Assembly (NCBI RefSeq): GCF_002135435.1
Contig: NZ_NEGK01000005.1
Coordinates: forward strand, 186,001-250,000
Direction: 5' to 3'
Source: Acinetobacter sp. ANC 3813
GTDB taxonomy: Bacteria > Pseudomonadota > Gammaproteobacteria > Pseudomonadales > Moraxellaceae
Length of the DNA stretch: 64,000 bases
This document shows positions 38,116 through 47,719 of this stretch, in pieces. A program made the translations under genes and the position numbers. Positions within the stretch are counted from its first letter, which is position 1; every line of letters begins with the position of its first letter. The notes beneath the pieces were generated by a model, which saw only the letters and a program-made list of their open reading frames with translations, had not been told where the DNA came from and made no database searches.

Positions 38116-39957
38116 ATGAGTCAAACTAAACAACACGACCTCATTGGAATTGCTGATGTTGCAGCGAAACTGCCTGGATTTATCAGTAAAGTGCCAAACC
38201 TGTTAAGTGGTCTTAAACAAGCCTATTTACGCACCCCAAATACCTCTGCAGGCTTAGGCATCGCTTTTGAAAGAGCCGTGCACCGCAATCCAAATGGCAA
38301 CGCCCTGCTGTTTGAAGACCAGAAATACACCTATAACCAGCTTAATGCATGGGCCAACCAAATAGCGCATTATTACCTGTCTATTGGCGCGCAAAAAGGC
38401 GATGTCATTGCAGTCATCATTGAGAACCGCGCCGAGCTGGTCGCCACCATTGTGGCTTTGGCCAAGATTGGCGTGACTGCAGCGCTGGTCAATACCGCCC
38501 AAACCGGCAAAGTGCTGGTGCACAGTGTGAATCTTGTTAAACCTATTGCGCTGATTGCTGGAGAGGAATGCCGTGCAGCTGTAGATGAAATCCGCAATGA
38601 TTTAAATTTACCTGCCGAGCGCTTTCATTGGTTTGCAGACCAAGCCACCCGCCAAGATGCTGGCAATGCACCGCAAGGCTTTGGCAACTTAGCGAAGCTC
38701 ATTCAAGATTTCCCTTCGTTCAACCCTGCAACTACACAAAGCGTAAAGGGTAAAGACGGGCTGTTTTATATTTACACTTCAGGCACCACCGGCTTACCCA
38801 AAGCCGTGATTTTTACCAACAGCCGCTGGACGCTGGCTTATGGTACATATGGCCACGTGCTGAATTTAAATGAAAAAGACGTAATGTACGTGACTTTGCC
38901 GCTGTATCACGCGACAGGTACTGTGGTGTGCTGGTGCGGCGTGATTGCAGGCGCTTCAACCTTAGCGCTGCGCCGCAAATTTTCTACATCCTCTTTCTGG
39001 AAAGATGTGCAGAAGTTTGATGCTTCCGCCATTGGCTATGTCGGCGAACTGTGCCGCTATTTAATGGATGCGCCAGCGTCGCCTTTAGAAAAAGGCCACC
39101 GTGTGACAAAGATGATCGGCAACGGCATGCGCCCGAATATTTGGGACAAATTCAAAGAACGCTTTGGCGTAGAAGAAGTCCTTGAGCTGTATGCATCGAG
39201 CGAAGGCAATGTCGGTTTCAGCAATGTCTTCAACTTTGACAATACCGTAGGCTTCTCTCCAACGCCATTTGCCATCATTCAGTTTGATAAAGACAAAAAT
39301 GAACCTGTCCGCGATAAAAAAGGCTGGTGCATTAAAGTGAAAAAAGGCGAAGTCGGCTTGCTGGTCGGTAAAATTACCCGCCGCTCACCATTTGACGGCT
39401 ATACCGATGCAGAAAAAAACAAATCCGTCATCATCAAAGACATGTTTAAAAAAGGTGATTCATACTTCAATACGGGCGATTTGGTACGTGACATTGGTTT
39501 CCGCCATGCGCAGTTTGTTGACCGTTTAGGCGATACTTTCCGCTGGAAAGGTGAAAACGTATCGACCACCGAAGTCGAAAACATCGTCAGTGAATACAGT
39601 AAAATTGCTGAAGCAGTGGTATACGGCGTAGAAATCCCAAATACCAATGGCCGCGCAGGCATGGCTGCCATTACTCTGGGCGATCATGAAATGCTGAATG
39701 AGGCAGACTGCAAACAGATGGCTGCCGAATTTAAAAAGAACTTGCCTGCATATGCAGTGCCTGTATTCCTGCGCGTTCAGAAAAAAGTCGAAACCACAGG
39801 TACCTTTAAATACCAAAAGAATAAGCTAAAAGAACAGGCCTTTGATCCAAGCAAAACGGATGAGCGCATTTTGATCTTACTGCCAAGCACAGATGCTTAT
39901 TGTGATCTGACAGCGGATATTTATGCCAGCATTCAAGCCTATCAATACCGTTTCTAA
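38116..39957 (+). CDS. Long-chain acyl-CoA synthetase (FATP-like)
   Basis: AMP-forming ligase of 613 residues that activates fatty acids with ATP and CoA. The adenylate motif YIYTSGTTGLPKAVIF is visible, with YASSEGNVG and the YFNTGDLVRDIG, RWKGENVSTTEVE hinge motifs of this family. The RLGDTFRWKGENV pattern places it with fatty-acid-transport/very-long-chain type (FATP-like) enzymes rather than classical FadD. ATG at 38116 is used because AGGA lies upstream and the frame before it is not conserved-looking. It is a single gene with its own terminator, downstream of rne. Confidence 0.88.
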   Translation: MSQTKQHDLIGIADVAAKLPGFISKVPNLLSGLKQAYLRTPNTSAGLGIAFERAVHRNPNGNALLFEDQKYTYNQLNAWANQIAHYYLSIGAQKGDVIAVIIENRAELVATIVALAKIGVTAALVNTAQTGKVLVHSVNLVKPIALIAGEECRAAVDEIRNDLNLPAERFHWFADQATRQDAGNAPQGFGNLAKLIQDFPSFNPATTQSVKGKDGLFYIYTSGTTGLPKAVIFTNSRWTLAYGTYGHVLNLNEKDVMYVTLPLYHATGTVVCWCGVIAGASTLALRRKFSTSSFWKDVQKFDASAIGYVGELCRYLMDAPASPLEKGHRVTKMIGNGMRPNIWDKFKERFGVEEVLELYASSEGNVGFSNVFNFDNTVGFSPTPFAIIQFDKDKNEPVRDKKGWCIKVKKGEVGLLVGKITRRSPFDGYTDAEKNKSVIIKDMFKKGDSYFNTGDLVRDIGFRHAQFVDRLGDTFRWKGENVSTTEVENIVSEYSKIAEAVVYGVEIPNTNGRAGMAAITLGDHEMLNEADCKQMAAEFKKNLPAYAVPVFLRVQKKVETTGTFKYQKNKLKEQAFDPSKTDERILILLPSTDAYCDLTADIYASIQAYQYRF

Positions 39958-39963
39958 GCTGAA

Positions 39964-39998
39964 CAATTGCCTGTTTTATCAATAAGACAGGCAATTTT
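39964..39998 (+). terminator. Terminator of acyl-CoA synthetase gene
   Basis: Stem aattgcctgt / acaggcaatt followed by ttttgttg; seven bases after the stop. Confidence 0.8.
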
Positions 39999-40041
39999 GT
40001 TGTATTTATAATCAAACAAAAGCAAGTTTATGTTTTTTTAC

Positions 40042-40069
40042 TTGCGCTAAAATGAGATCTTGCTACAAT
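40042..40069 (+). promoter_or_regulatory. Sigma70 promoter of the tRNA-Lys cluster
   Basis: TTGCGC (40042-40047) and TACAAT (40064-40069) are spaced 16 bases, followed by the GC-rich discriminator cgctcc, typical of stringently controlled stable-RNA promoters. The first tRNA begins 19 bases downstream of the -10. Confidence 0.7.
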
Positions 40070-40088
40070 ACGCTCCATCAAGAGAGAT

Positions 40089-40164
40089 GGGTCGTTAGCT
40101 CAGTTGGTAGAGCAGTAGACTTTTAATCTATTGGTCCCGCGTTCGAGTCGCGGACGACCCACCA
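40089..40164 (+). tRNA. tRNA-Lys (TTT), copy 1
   Basis: 76 bases with a seven-pair acceptor stem (gggtcgt / acgaccc), D-arm ttagctcagttggtag, anticodon loop cttttaa giving TTT, T-loop ttcgagt and encoded CCA. It is identical to the next two copies. Confidence 0.97.
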
Positions 40165-40184
40165 TTTTCTCTGATATCCTTGAT

Positions 40185-40260
40185 GGGTCGTTAGCTCAGT
40201 TGGTAGAGCAGTAGACTTTTAATCTATTGGTCCCGCGTTCGAGTCGCGGACGACCCACCA
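40185..40260 (+). tRNA. tRNA-Lys (TTT), copy 2
   Basis: Identical in all 76 bases to the first copy, 20 bases downstream; encoded CCA. It presumably belongs to the same transcript. Confidence 0.97.
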
Positions 40261-40308
40261 TCTTTCTAAAGCGCCAGTTTTAGAATACAATTTAGAAATA
40301 CCCCCTAA

Positions 40309-40384
40309 GGGTCGTTAGCTCAGTTGGTAGAGCAGTAGACTTTTAATCTATTGGTCCCGCGTTCGAGTCGCGGACGACCCACCA
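40309..40384 (+). tRNA. tRNA-Lys (TTT), copy 3
   Basis: Third identical 76-base copy, 48 bases after the second, with encoded CCA. Confidence 0.97.
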
Positions 40385-40643
40385 TTCTTTCTTAGGGCTT
40401 CTTTCTTCCAGCATGCGAAGAAGATGAAACCTGCAAGTTCCGACCAAGACAAGCCAATACCCTCTGGTTTTGATTCGCCATTCTCGTTGTTTGCTATACC
40501 AATGTTGCGAAATATTATTCTTGTCTTGCTAGATTAAGTATTTGACCTGAAAAAATTTAGATGACAAATATTCCCTCGTATTCAAAACTACGCGCTTCGC
40601 TTGTCTTGCAAAAATTTTAAAATGTTATTTTTAAATTTTCTCA

Positions 40644-40719
40644 GGGTTGTTAGCTCAGCTGGTAGAGCAGTAGACTCTTAATCTATTGGTCGTGGGTTCG
40701 AACCCCACACAACCCACCA
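40644..40719 (+). tRNA. tRNA-Lys (CTT)
   Basis: 76 bases with acceptor stem gggttgt / acaaccc, anticodon loop ctcttaa giving CTT, T-stem gtggg / ccccac and encoded CCA. It keeps the lysine-type body of the three TTT genes in the D-arm and anticodon stem but differs in acceptor and T-stem. It lies 259 bases after the third copy. Confidence 0.93.
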
Positions 40720-40825
40720 AATTTATTGGATGGTTATAATTTAATCTCTTAATTTAAGCTTTTAAATAGTCCTGCAAAATGGCTTTCTTCCAATCACCTC
40801 GCTCTAACTATTTGTTTTTTAATTT

Positions 40826-41512
40826 TTATTTATTTTTCAGTTTTTCATCTTCAGCGCGAGTCAGCACATACGCTTTGGCCGGCTTTGGATAGCCATTTTT
40901 AAACATCTCTTTATTTGCGCCAACCGTATCATTACTAATACGCGCCACGTCCATCACCAAATGATTTTTACCCTGAATATGGTAATAGAAAATCACGCCT
41001 TCTTTTCTATGCACAATAATTTCATGATTGGCTTCATCCAGCGACCACATATCTTTTCTATAGGTGGTATTGCCCTCTTGCGTGACTGGCTTGTCTGCAA
41101 AAATTTTTCCGTAATGAATGATGCTGCGGTGCACCGTGCCATCTGGCAATAAATTTAAAATAAATTCCGCCGTTCCTTCCTTGCAAGGAATAAAACCGTC
41201 ATCACAGGGAATGCTGGCATGGTAACGGCCGGCATATACTTTGGCTTGTTCTGGAAGTGGGTTGTCTAAGTTCAGCTGCTGTGTCGCCAAAGTCGCCTGT
41301 CCTGCAACTTCAGTTAAACGCTGGCCATGCACAGCCGCTTCTGAAACAGGCGCCTCACTGACTTTGGCCGCCGATGCCGCGTCTGATGCTGGGGCTTTTT
41401 GAGCCTCCGCTGATTCGGGCGGCTGACTGCAGCCTGCAAGCAGCCCGCCTGCACACAGCGCAACCCAATTTATAGCGTCCATAAAATTCTTTTTTACAGC
41501 ATAATCCATCAT
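40826..41512 (-). CDS. Putative lipoprotein with NlpE-like domain
   Basis: Envelope lipoprotein of 228 residues. A lipobox LLAGC ends the signal (cysteine near residue 28). An Ala/Ser/Pro/Glu-rich linker (about 30-70) leads to a domain starting YAGRYHASIPCDDGFIPCKE that looks like the NlpE copper-resistance domain, including a Cys pair, and ends with a region around ILTRAEDEKL. NlpE signals surface adhesion and envelope stress in E. coli; that role is not shown here. It is a single gene downstream of the tRNA cluster on the opposite strand. Confidence 0.75.
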   Translation of the reverse strand: MMDYAVKKNFMDAINWVALCAGGLLAGCSQPPESAEAQKAPASDAASAAKVSEAPVSEAAVHGQRLTEVAGQATLATQQLNLDNPLPEQAKVYAGRYHASIPCDDGFIPCKEGTAEFILNLLPDGTVHRSIIHYGKIFADKPVTQEGNTTYRKDMWSLDEANHEIIVHRKEGVIFYYHIQGKNHLVMDVARISNDTVGANKEMFKNGYPKPAKAYVLTRAEDEKLKNK

Positions 41513-41815
41513 TTACCGTTACCGCTTAGGTCTTTGACCGCCAAAGAACTGTATCTTGATTGTTTAAACAGCGATATTATCTGTTATATACCGCTATTCA
41601 TAAAACATATTCCTATATCTCATTATTATCTTTAAAAACATGCAGCGCTGCTGCGGACAGCATTTTAATAAGCTCTGCCTGCATTTTTAATCTGGCTTTA
41701 CATATTTTTACTTTTTTTTGGCATTTCACCCTTTAAAAGGCGGGATGCATCACCATTTTATTTTCAAGAGGCAAATATTTTGACTCTGCCCTATTTTGAT
41801 TTTAAGGAGACTTAA
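41513..41815. other. Divergent promoter region of the lipoprotein and PspC genes
   Basis: About 300 AT-rich bases between divergent genes, so it must hold both promoters. An excellent AAGGAGA lies seven bases before the PspC ATG. No other structure was seen. Confidence 0.5.
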
Positions 41816-42076
41816 ATGGCCAATGTTGGTTTATACCGCTCTAACCGCTCGAATATGATTGCGGGTGTAATGGGCGGTATTGCTGAACGTTTTGGTTGGA
41901 ATGTGACCTTGCTGCGCGTTATTTTTGTGATCATTTCTTGCATGAGCGCGGCATTTCCAGGGATTTTGGTTTATCTCATTCTATGGCTGGTCATGCCAAA
42001 GCAAAATCCAGCGCAGATGAACATGGCGGGGTATAAAAACCCTGTGCGCACTGTAAATGATGATCCCTTAAGTTAA
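41816..42076 (+). CDS. PspC domain-containing protein
   Basis: Small inner-membrane protein of 86 residues. The N-terminal LYRSNRSNMIAGVMGGIAERFG and the following membrane helix (about 32-62, LRVIFVIISCMSAAFPGILVYLILWLVMP) are the complete PspC domain. PspC proteins sense or relay envelope stress in the phage-shock response; stand-alone members like this have no proven partner here. It is monocistronic with a terminator after it. Confidence 0.9.
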   Translation: MANVGLYRSNRSNMIAGVMGGIAERFGWNVTLLRVIFVIISCMSAAFPGILVYLILWLVMPKQNPAQMNMAGYKNPVRTVNDDPLS

Positions 42077-42110
42077 TTGGATCTGACTATCCCTTAGACC
42101 TATTTTGGTC

Positions 42111-42149
42111 GCTGCAGTACTTCCCCAAAATACTGCAGCTTTTTTTTTG
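42111..42149. terminator. Terminator between PspC and HPP-CBS genes
   Basis: Stem gctgcagta / tactgcagc followed by nine Ts on the plus strand. It serves the PspC gene; the HPP gene stop on the opposite strand is adjacent. Confidence 0.88.
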
Positions 42150-42150
42150 C

Positions 42151-43266
42151 CTACAGTTTTTGTCCGCTTTGCATTTGAATCAGCTGCTGATTGAGCGCCG
42201 CAATCATATCTGCACGGCTAATCATACCAATCAAACGCTGCTGTTCGACGACAGGAATATAATTAAAAGAGCGTTCGACAAAATAAGGCACTAAATCTTG
42301 AATGGGATGATCTGGCTGCACCGTCACCACTTGATGATCCATAATTTGATAGACATGCTCTTCCCATGACGCTTTCGGATCTGCAGCGCGTTTAAACCAC
42401 TCCACCACATCAGACAGCGCCAGAGTGCCCACCAAACGCTCTAAGTCTGTGACCACAGGCAGACTCATTAAATTGACCTGCTTAAATTTTTCCAGCGCAG
42501 ACTGAATGTCATCTTCTGCACGCAGCGAAATTACATGCTGCGTCATAATGTCACGGCAGCTGAATGTATTGACCGCACGGGCATTGGCCAGCACCTGCGC
42601 ATCCAAAATAATCTTTTGCAGATCGTATTGGCTAATATCCAACAGCTGAGTTTGCTGTGCGAGCGCATGCTGAATATCTGCAGGCTGAATCGTGACTTTT
42701 TGCGTGGGTGTTGGCTCTGCACTGCGGCTGTTCAGCTGTGCTTTTTGCGGATAGGTTTTACCCATAGCGCGGTTATATGCAATTGCGGCAAACATGAGTA
42801 ATAACGAGTTCAGCATAACGGGATAGAGAACAAAGAAGTAGCCCAAATCACGTACCGCAGGCCCGCCTAAAACGGCAGTAATCGCCACTGCTCCACTGGG
42901 CGGATGCAATGAGTCTGTAGTCATCATCAGGATAATGGCCAGCGCCACGGCAACACTGAATGCTTCTGTCAAATTTGGAATAAACAGTGCGCAAGTCACG
43001 CCAATCACCCCTGCTACACTATTGCCCACCACCATATTCCACGGCTGAGCCAAAGGACTGGCAGGTACAGCAAATAGCAGTACTGATGACGCGCCCATTG
43101 GAGCAATATACCAAGCGTTGAGATCTCCCAAAGCCAGCCAGCTAATAAAGGAAGACAAGGTTAAACCAATAAATGCGCCTAAGCCGCAGAGCAAGCGCTC
43201 CTTGAGCGGCAGTACTTTAAAGTTGGGTTTAAGCTTGTAGAGCCAGTCAGCTTTGACATTAAACAC
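42151..43266 (-). CDS. HPP-family membrane protein with CBS domains
   Basis: Inner-membrane protein of 371 residues. The first part has about five hydrophobic helices with the HPP-family signatures APMGASSVLLFAVPASPLAQ and DSLHPPSGAVAITAVLGG. The C-terminal part has a tandem pair of CBS domains (about 235-290 and 310-365), which usually bind adenine nucleotides and regulate transport. HPP proteins have been linked to nitrite transport in plants; the substrate here is unknown. It appears to be a single gene. Confidence 0.88.
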   Translation of the reverse strand: MFNVKADWLYKLKPNFKVLPLKERLLCGLGAFIGLTLSSFISWLALGDLNAWYIAPMGASSVLLFAVPASPLAQPWNMVVGNSVAGVIGVTCALFIPNLTEAFSVAVALAIILMMTTDSLHPPSGAVAITAVLGGPAVRDLGYFFVLYPVMLNSLLLMFAAIAYNRAMGKTYPQKAQLNSRSAEPTPTQKVTIQPADIQHALAQQTQLLDISQYDLQKIILDAQVLANARAVNTFSCRDIMTQHVISLRAEDDIQSALEKFKQVNLMSLPVVTDLERLVGTLALSDVVEWFKRAADPKASWEEHVYQIMDHQVVTVQPDHPIQDLVPYFVERSFNYIPVVEQQRLIGMISRADMIAALNQQLIQMQSGQKL

Positions 43267-43490
43267 GGTTTACCTGATTTGTTGTTTTGAGAGCTGCTGC
43301 AATTATAGATTGAAGCATTTTATAAGGTATATTTATTTTATATGTTTTAAGCATAAAGAATATAGTTAGACAGATTGCCCGCCATTTCCACGGATCAAAG
43401 CTGAGATCAGAGCACACATCTATTTCCCGCTGATCTCTAAAAGCAATGCACTGGCGTTTAAGCTGCATTTTTCAGCTCTAAGCCTCAGGC

Positions 43491-44288
43491 CTACGCACTT
43501 TGATAACTAATCCTCGGTTCAATCTGCAGCAATTCCAAGTCTCCATAAAAGGTTGCGAATGCCACACCTCCAGCATCAACACCGGTTGCGATACGGATCA
43601 GGTTTTCGGTGGGCGCCAAGCGAGTCGGATCAAATACCCTCCAGCCGCCCTCCAAATATGCTTCAAATACAGCATGAAAGTCGGGGTTAAAATTTTCGAT
43701 CTTGACGTAGCCCACCACAATGCGTGCAGGAATTCCCAGCGCGCGGCATAAGGCGATCCCTAAATGCGCAAAATCCCGACATACGCCTGCACGCTGAATT
43801 AAGGTATCGGTTGCCGTAGTGAATTGATTTGAACTTCCCGAAATATAGGCAATATTATTAAAAATCCACTGTTCAATCGCTTTAACCCGCGCATAGCCCG
43901 CTTCTATCCATGCAAAAGAGCGCATTGCCATATTTTCTAACTGGTCAGAATTACAATACCGGCTGGCCAAAAGATAAGGCAATACCGCATCAGGAATATC
44001 TCGAATGGCCACTTCACCGCAGGATTGCAGGTGTATGGCTATATCATGGCGTTCAACCGTGGCCTGATAATGCACTTCAAAAAACTCACAAGGCGCTGTG
44101 TGTAATCGAATATGGCGGTTGTGATGCACAGGGTCCTGAAATTCATGCCAAGCCGCAGAAGAGGTAATACACAACTGTTCAGCTAAAATGGTTTGATTCG
44201 GACTGTACGCTGCATGAATCAAAAAAATAATTTCAGTGGGCTGAATAATTTTGTAAGTTAAATGACAATCAATTTGACAGGTTGTCAT
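43491..44288 (-). CDS. Transglutaminase-like family protein
   Basis: Protein of 265 residues in the transglutaminase-like (cysteine protease fold) family. An N-terminal beta-sandwich domain (CQIDCHLTYKIIQPTEIIFL) is followed by the catalytic domain, with the nucleophile Cys in RAGVCRDFAHLGIALCRALG and the His in DFHAVFEAYLEGGWRVFDPT. The start at 44288 is preferred because AGGAATGCT precedes the ATG; a TTG 24 codons upstream has no clear site. The function of most bacterial members is unknown, probably protein cleavage or crosslinking. Confidence 0.87.
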   Translation of the reverse strand: MTTCQIDCHLTYKIIQPTEIIFLIHAAYSPNQTILAEQLCITSSAAWHEFQDPVHHNRHIRLHTAPCEFFEVHYQATVERHDIAIHLQSCGEVAIRDIPDAVLPYLLASRYCNSDQLENMAMRSFAWIEAGYARVKAIEQWIFNNIAYISGSSNQFTTATDTLIQRAGVCRDFAHLGIALCRALGIPARIVVGYVKIENFNPDFHAVFEAYLEGGWRVFDPTRLAPTENLIRIATGVDAGGVAFATFYGDLELLQIEPRISYQSA

Positions 44289-44605
44289 AGCATTCCTATT
44301 GGTGACCGTCTGATAACATGCCGAAAGCTTAAACGGATATGATGAGTTGCTCATGTTCAAAACATGAGCATCATATTGACACGATTTTCATGCAAATACT
44401 GGTACAGCCCTATTTTATTTTTAGTCAAAGCCAGAAATAAAACATGAATAAGGTTTGAACAAAATGCTTAGCAAATCCATCCATTTAAAACTGCAAGGTC
44501 ATTTGAATTTTGCTGAATTAACCCTTGGTGTATTAACCCTTTGCCACCAACCGCCAAAGCCCTTATAATTGAGCACAATTTTTCTCTAATTTTAAGTGGA
44601 TGACC
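44289..44605. other. Divergent leader between transglutaminase gene and glyQ
   Basis: About 310 bases carrying the promoters of both genes. Nothing conserved was recognised; no T-box is visible. Confidence 0.4.
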
Positions 44606-45580
44606 ATGAGTCGCGCCATATCGCATATTGATACCTTCCAAGGCTTAATTCTTGCCTTACAAAACTATTGGGCTGAGCAAGGCTGTGTGATTCTACAGCC
44701 TTACGACATGGAAATGGGCGCTGGTACATTCCACACTGCAACATTCCTACGCGCTTTAGGCCCTGAAACTTGGAATGCAGCATACGTGCAGCCTTCTCGC
44801 CGCCCAAAAGACGGCCGTTATGGCGAAAACCCAAACCGCCTGCAGCACTACTACCAATTTCAAGTGGTGCTTAAGCCAAACCCAGACAACATCCAACAGC
44901 TGTACCTAGACTCTTTAAAAGCCATTGGTATTGATACCCTGACTCACGACATCCGTTTCGTAGAAGACAACTGGGAATCTCCAACACTGGGCGCTTGGGG
45001 TCTAGGCTGGGAAGTATGGCTCAACGGTATGGAAGTGACTCAGTTCACTTACTTCCAGCAAGTGGGCGGCGTTGAGTGCTACCCAGTGACTGGCGAAATT
45101 ACTTACGGCCTAGAACGTTTGGCAATGTACCTGCAAGGTGTAGATTCTGTTTACGACCTCGTTTGGACCAAAGGCCAGTTTGGTACTGTGACCTATGGCG
45201 ATGTATTCCATCAAAATGAAGTTGAGCAATCTACTTATAACTTTGAATATGCCAACGTAGAAAAAATGTTTGAGCTGTTCGATTTCTATGAAGCTGAAGC
45301 AACCCGCTTGATGGAAGCAGAACTTCCACTGCCTGCGTATGAACAAGTGATTAAAGCGTCACATAGCTTTAACTTGCTCGATGCCCGCGGCGCGATCTCT
45401 GTAACTGAGCGTCAGCGCTACATTTTACGTGTACGTACTTTGGCGCGCTCTATTGCGCAAAGCTATGTGGCTGCACGTGCGAAGCTGGGCTTCCCAATGG
45501 CAGAACCGCATTTACGCGATGAAGTATTGGCTCAGTTAAAGGCACAAGTTGAAGAAGCAGCAAAAGAGGAGAATAAATAA
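44606..45580 (+). CDS. glyQ: Glycine-tRNA ligase alpha subunit GlyQ
   Basis: Catalytic alpha chain of the tetrameric bacterial glycyl-tRNA synthetase, charging tRNA-Gly. The 324 residues show [20 protein letters not shown] near the start and [20 protein letters not shown], typical of the class II core. The ATG at 44606 is chosen because AGTGG is then six bases upstream; an ATG at 44600 is also possible. The stop overlaps the glyS start (TAATG). Confidence 0.96.
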   Translation: MSRAISHIDTFQGLILALQNYWAEQGCVILQPYDMEMGAGTFHTATFLRALGPETWNAAYVQPSRRPKDGRYGENPNRLQHYYQFQVVLKPNPDNIQQLYLDSLKAIGIDTLTHDIRFVEDNWESPTLGAWGLGWEVWLNGMEVTQFTYFQQVGGVECYPVTGEITYGLERLAMYLQGVDSVYDLVWTKGQFGTVTYGDVFHQNEVEQSTYNFEYANVEKMFELFDFYEAEATRLMEAELPLPAYEQVIKASHSFNLLDARGAISVTERQRYILRVRTLARSIAQSYVAARAKLGFPMAEPHLRDEVLAQLKAQVEEAAKEENK

Positions 45581-47649
45581 TGTCTAAACATACCGTTTTA
45601 TTCGAACTCGGCTGTGAAGAACTTCCGCCAAAAAGCTTAAAAAAATTACGTGATGCGCTGCAAGCAGAAACAGTAAAAGGCTTAAAAGATGCAGGCCTTG
45701 CATTTGATTCGATTGAAGCTTATGCAGCCCCTCGCCGTTTGGCACTTAAAATTGTCAATGTTGATGGCGCGCAAGCGGACACGCAAAAACGTTTTGATGG
45801 CCCTGCTAAACAAGCCGCTTTTGATGCCGAAGGCAACCCGACTAAAGCGCTTGAAGGCTTTATGCGCGGTCAAGGCATCACTGTAGATCAAGTTTCAACG
45901 TTCCAAGCAGGCAAAGTGGAAAAAGTGTGCTACTTAAAAGACGTAAAAGGCCAAAGCCTTGATGCGCTTTTACCGCAAATTTTGCAAACTGCTCTGGACA
46001 ACCTGCCAATTGCAAAACGTATGCGTTCTGCGGCAAGCCGTACTGAATTTGTGCGTCCTGTTAAATGGGTTGTATTGTTAAAAGACAACGATGTGGTTGA
46101 TGCAAGCATTCAAGATCACCAAGCAGGCAATGTGACTTATGGTCACCGTTTCCATGCGCCTGAAGCAATTACTTTAGCCAATGCAGATGAATATCTTGCG
46201 AAGCTAAAAGCAGCGTATGTGGTTGCGAACTTTGAAGAGCGTCAAGCCATTATCGACCAGCAAGTGAAAGCGTTGGCTGACGAAGTGAATGCGATTGCGA
46301 TTGTCCCTGCAGACTTGCGTGACGAAGTGACCGCATTGGTTGAATGGCCTGTAGCGCTTCGTGCGAGCTTTGAAGAGCGTTTCCTTGCTGTACCGCAAGA
46401 AGCTCTGATCACTACCATGCAGGACAACCAAAAGTATTTCTGCTTAGTCAACAGCGACAATAAATTGCAGCCTTACTTTATTACTGTTTCAAATATTGAG
46501 TCTAAAGATCCAGCTCAAATTATTGAAGGTAATGAGAAAGTTGTTCGTCCGCGTTTGTCGGATGCCGAATTCTTCTTCTTACAAGACCAAAAGCAGCCGC
46601 TTGCGTCTCGTAAAGAGAAATTGGCAAACATGGTGTTCCAAGCAGAATTGGGTACGCTGTGGAACAAGTCTGAACGTATTTCAAAATTGGCTGTCGCGCT
46701 TGCTCCGATTACTGGCGCAAATGCAGCTGACGCTGAAAAAGCAGCACTTCTAGCAAAATGCGACTTAACGTCTGAATTGGTGGGTGAATTCCCAGAGCTT
46801 CAAGGTATTGCGGGTACTTACTATGCACGCATTGAAGGCGAAAATGACGAAGTTGCTGAAGCGCTAGGCGAACAGTATTTACCTAAATTTGCTGGTGATG
46901 TTTTACCTAAAACTAAGACAGGTACAACCATTGCACTTGCAGACCGTTTAGACACGCTGACTGGTATTTTTGGTATTGGTCAAGCGCCTACAGGTTCTAA
47001 AGACCCGTTTGCACTGCGCCGTTCTGCGATTGGTATCCTTCGCCTTGTGACTGAAAACAATCTTGATGTTTCGATTGAAGAACTGATCAAATTGGCTTTG
47101 GCTGCTTATGGCGATGTATTGAAAGACCATGAGAAGACGCTGGCTGATGCGGTTGCATTCTTAGAAGGCCGTTACCGTGCGAAATACGAAGACCAAGGTG
47201 TTGCGGTTGACGTGATTCAAGCGGTTCAAGCGCTTTCTCCAAAATCTCCGCTTGATTTTGATAAGCGTGTAAATGCCGTAAATCACTTCCGTGACTTGCC
47301 TGAAGCTGCTTCGCTTGCTGCTGCCAACAAACGTGTTACCAACATTCTTGCTAAAGAAGCTGCTCCAGAAGGTCAAGTGGTTGAAGCTAACTTGGTTGAA
47401 GATGCTGAAAAAGCATTGTTCGCTGAACTTGCAAAAGTAACGCCTGTGGTTGAGCCGCTATTTGCTGCCAAAGACTATACGGCTGCCCTTTCAGCTTTAG
47501 CTGCTCTTCGCGCACCTGTTGATGCTTTCTTTGAAGGTGTGATGGTTATGGCGGATGATGCTGAATTGAAAGCGAACCGTTTACGTATGCTTGCACAGCT
47601 TCGTGACTTGTTCACGAAAGTAGCTGATATTTCAGTGCTGCAGCACTAA
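45580..47649 (+). CDS. glyS: Glycine-tRNA ligase beta subunit GlyS
   Basis: Beta chain of glycyl-tRNA synthetase, 689 residues, needed for tRNA binding. The N-terminal [18 protein letters not shown] and the [11 protein letters not shown] and [20 protein letters not shown] segments are diagnostic. The start overlaps the glyQ stop by one base. A strong terminator follows. Confidence 0.96.
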   Translation: MSKHTVLFELGCEELPPKSLKKLRDALQAETVKGLKDAGLAFDSIEAYAAPRRLALKIVNVDGAQADTQKRFDGPAKQAAFDAEGNPTKALEGFMRGQGITVDQVSTFQAGKVEKVCYLKDVKGQSLDALLPQILQTALDNLPIAKRMRSAASRTEFVRPVKWVVLLKDNDVVDASIQDHQAGNVTYGHRFHAPEAITLANADEYLAKLKAAYVVANFEERQAIIDQQVKALADEVNAIAIVPADLRDEVTALVEWPVALRASFEERFLAVPQEALITTMQDNQKYFCLVNSDNKLQPYFITVSNIESKDPAQIIEGNEKVVRPRLSDAEFFFLQDQKQPLASRKEKLANMVFQAELGTLWNKSERISKLAVALAPITGANAADAEKAALLAKCDLTSELVGEFPELQGIAGTYYARIEGENDEVAEALGEQYLPKFAGDVLPKTKTGTTIALADRLDTLTGIFGIGQAPTGSKDPFALRRSAIGILRLVTENNLDVSIEELIKLALAAYGDVLKDHEKTLADAVAFLEGRYRAKYEDQGVAVDVIQAVQALSPKSPLDFDKRVNAVNHFRDLPEAASLAAANKRVTNILAKEAAPEGQVVEANLVEDAEKALFAELAKVTPVVEPLFAAKDYTAALSALAALRAPVDAFFEGVMVMADDAELKANRLRMLAQLRDLFTKVADISVLQH

Positions 47650-47671
47650 TCGTTACTGATTGTAATCGAGT

Positions 47672-47704
47672 AAAAAACCCACTATTTTAATAGTGGGTTT
47701 TTTT
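47672..47704 (+). terminator. glyQS terminator
   Basis: A-run, stem aacccactat / atagtgggtt with loop tttta, then Ts; 22 bases after the glyS stop. Confidence 0.93.
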
Positions 47705-47719
47705 ATTTAAACATCAAAA

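Noticed and set aside
40089..40384. Three near-identical direct repeats, resembling a CRISPR or satellite array
   Set aside because: Each unit folds as tRNA-Lys with encoded CCA; spacers are 20 and 48 bases and unequal.
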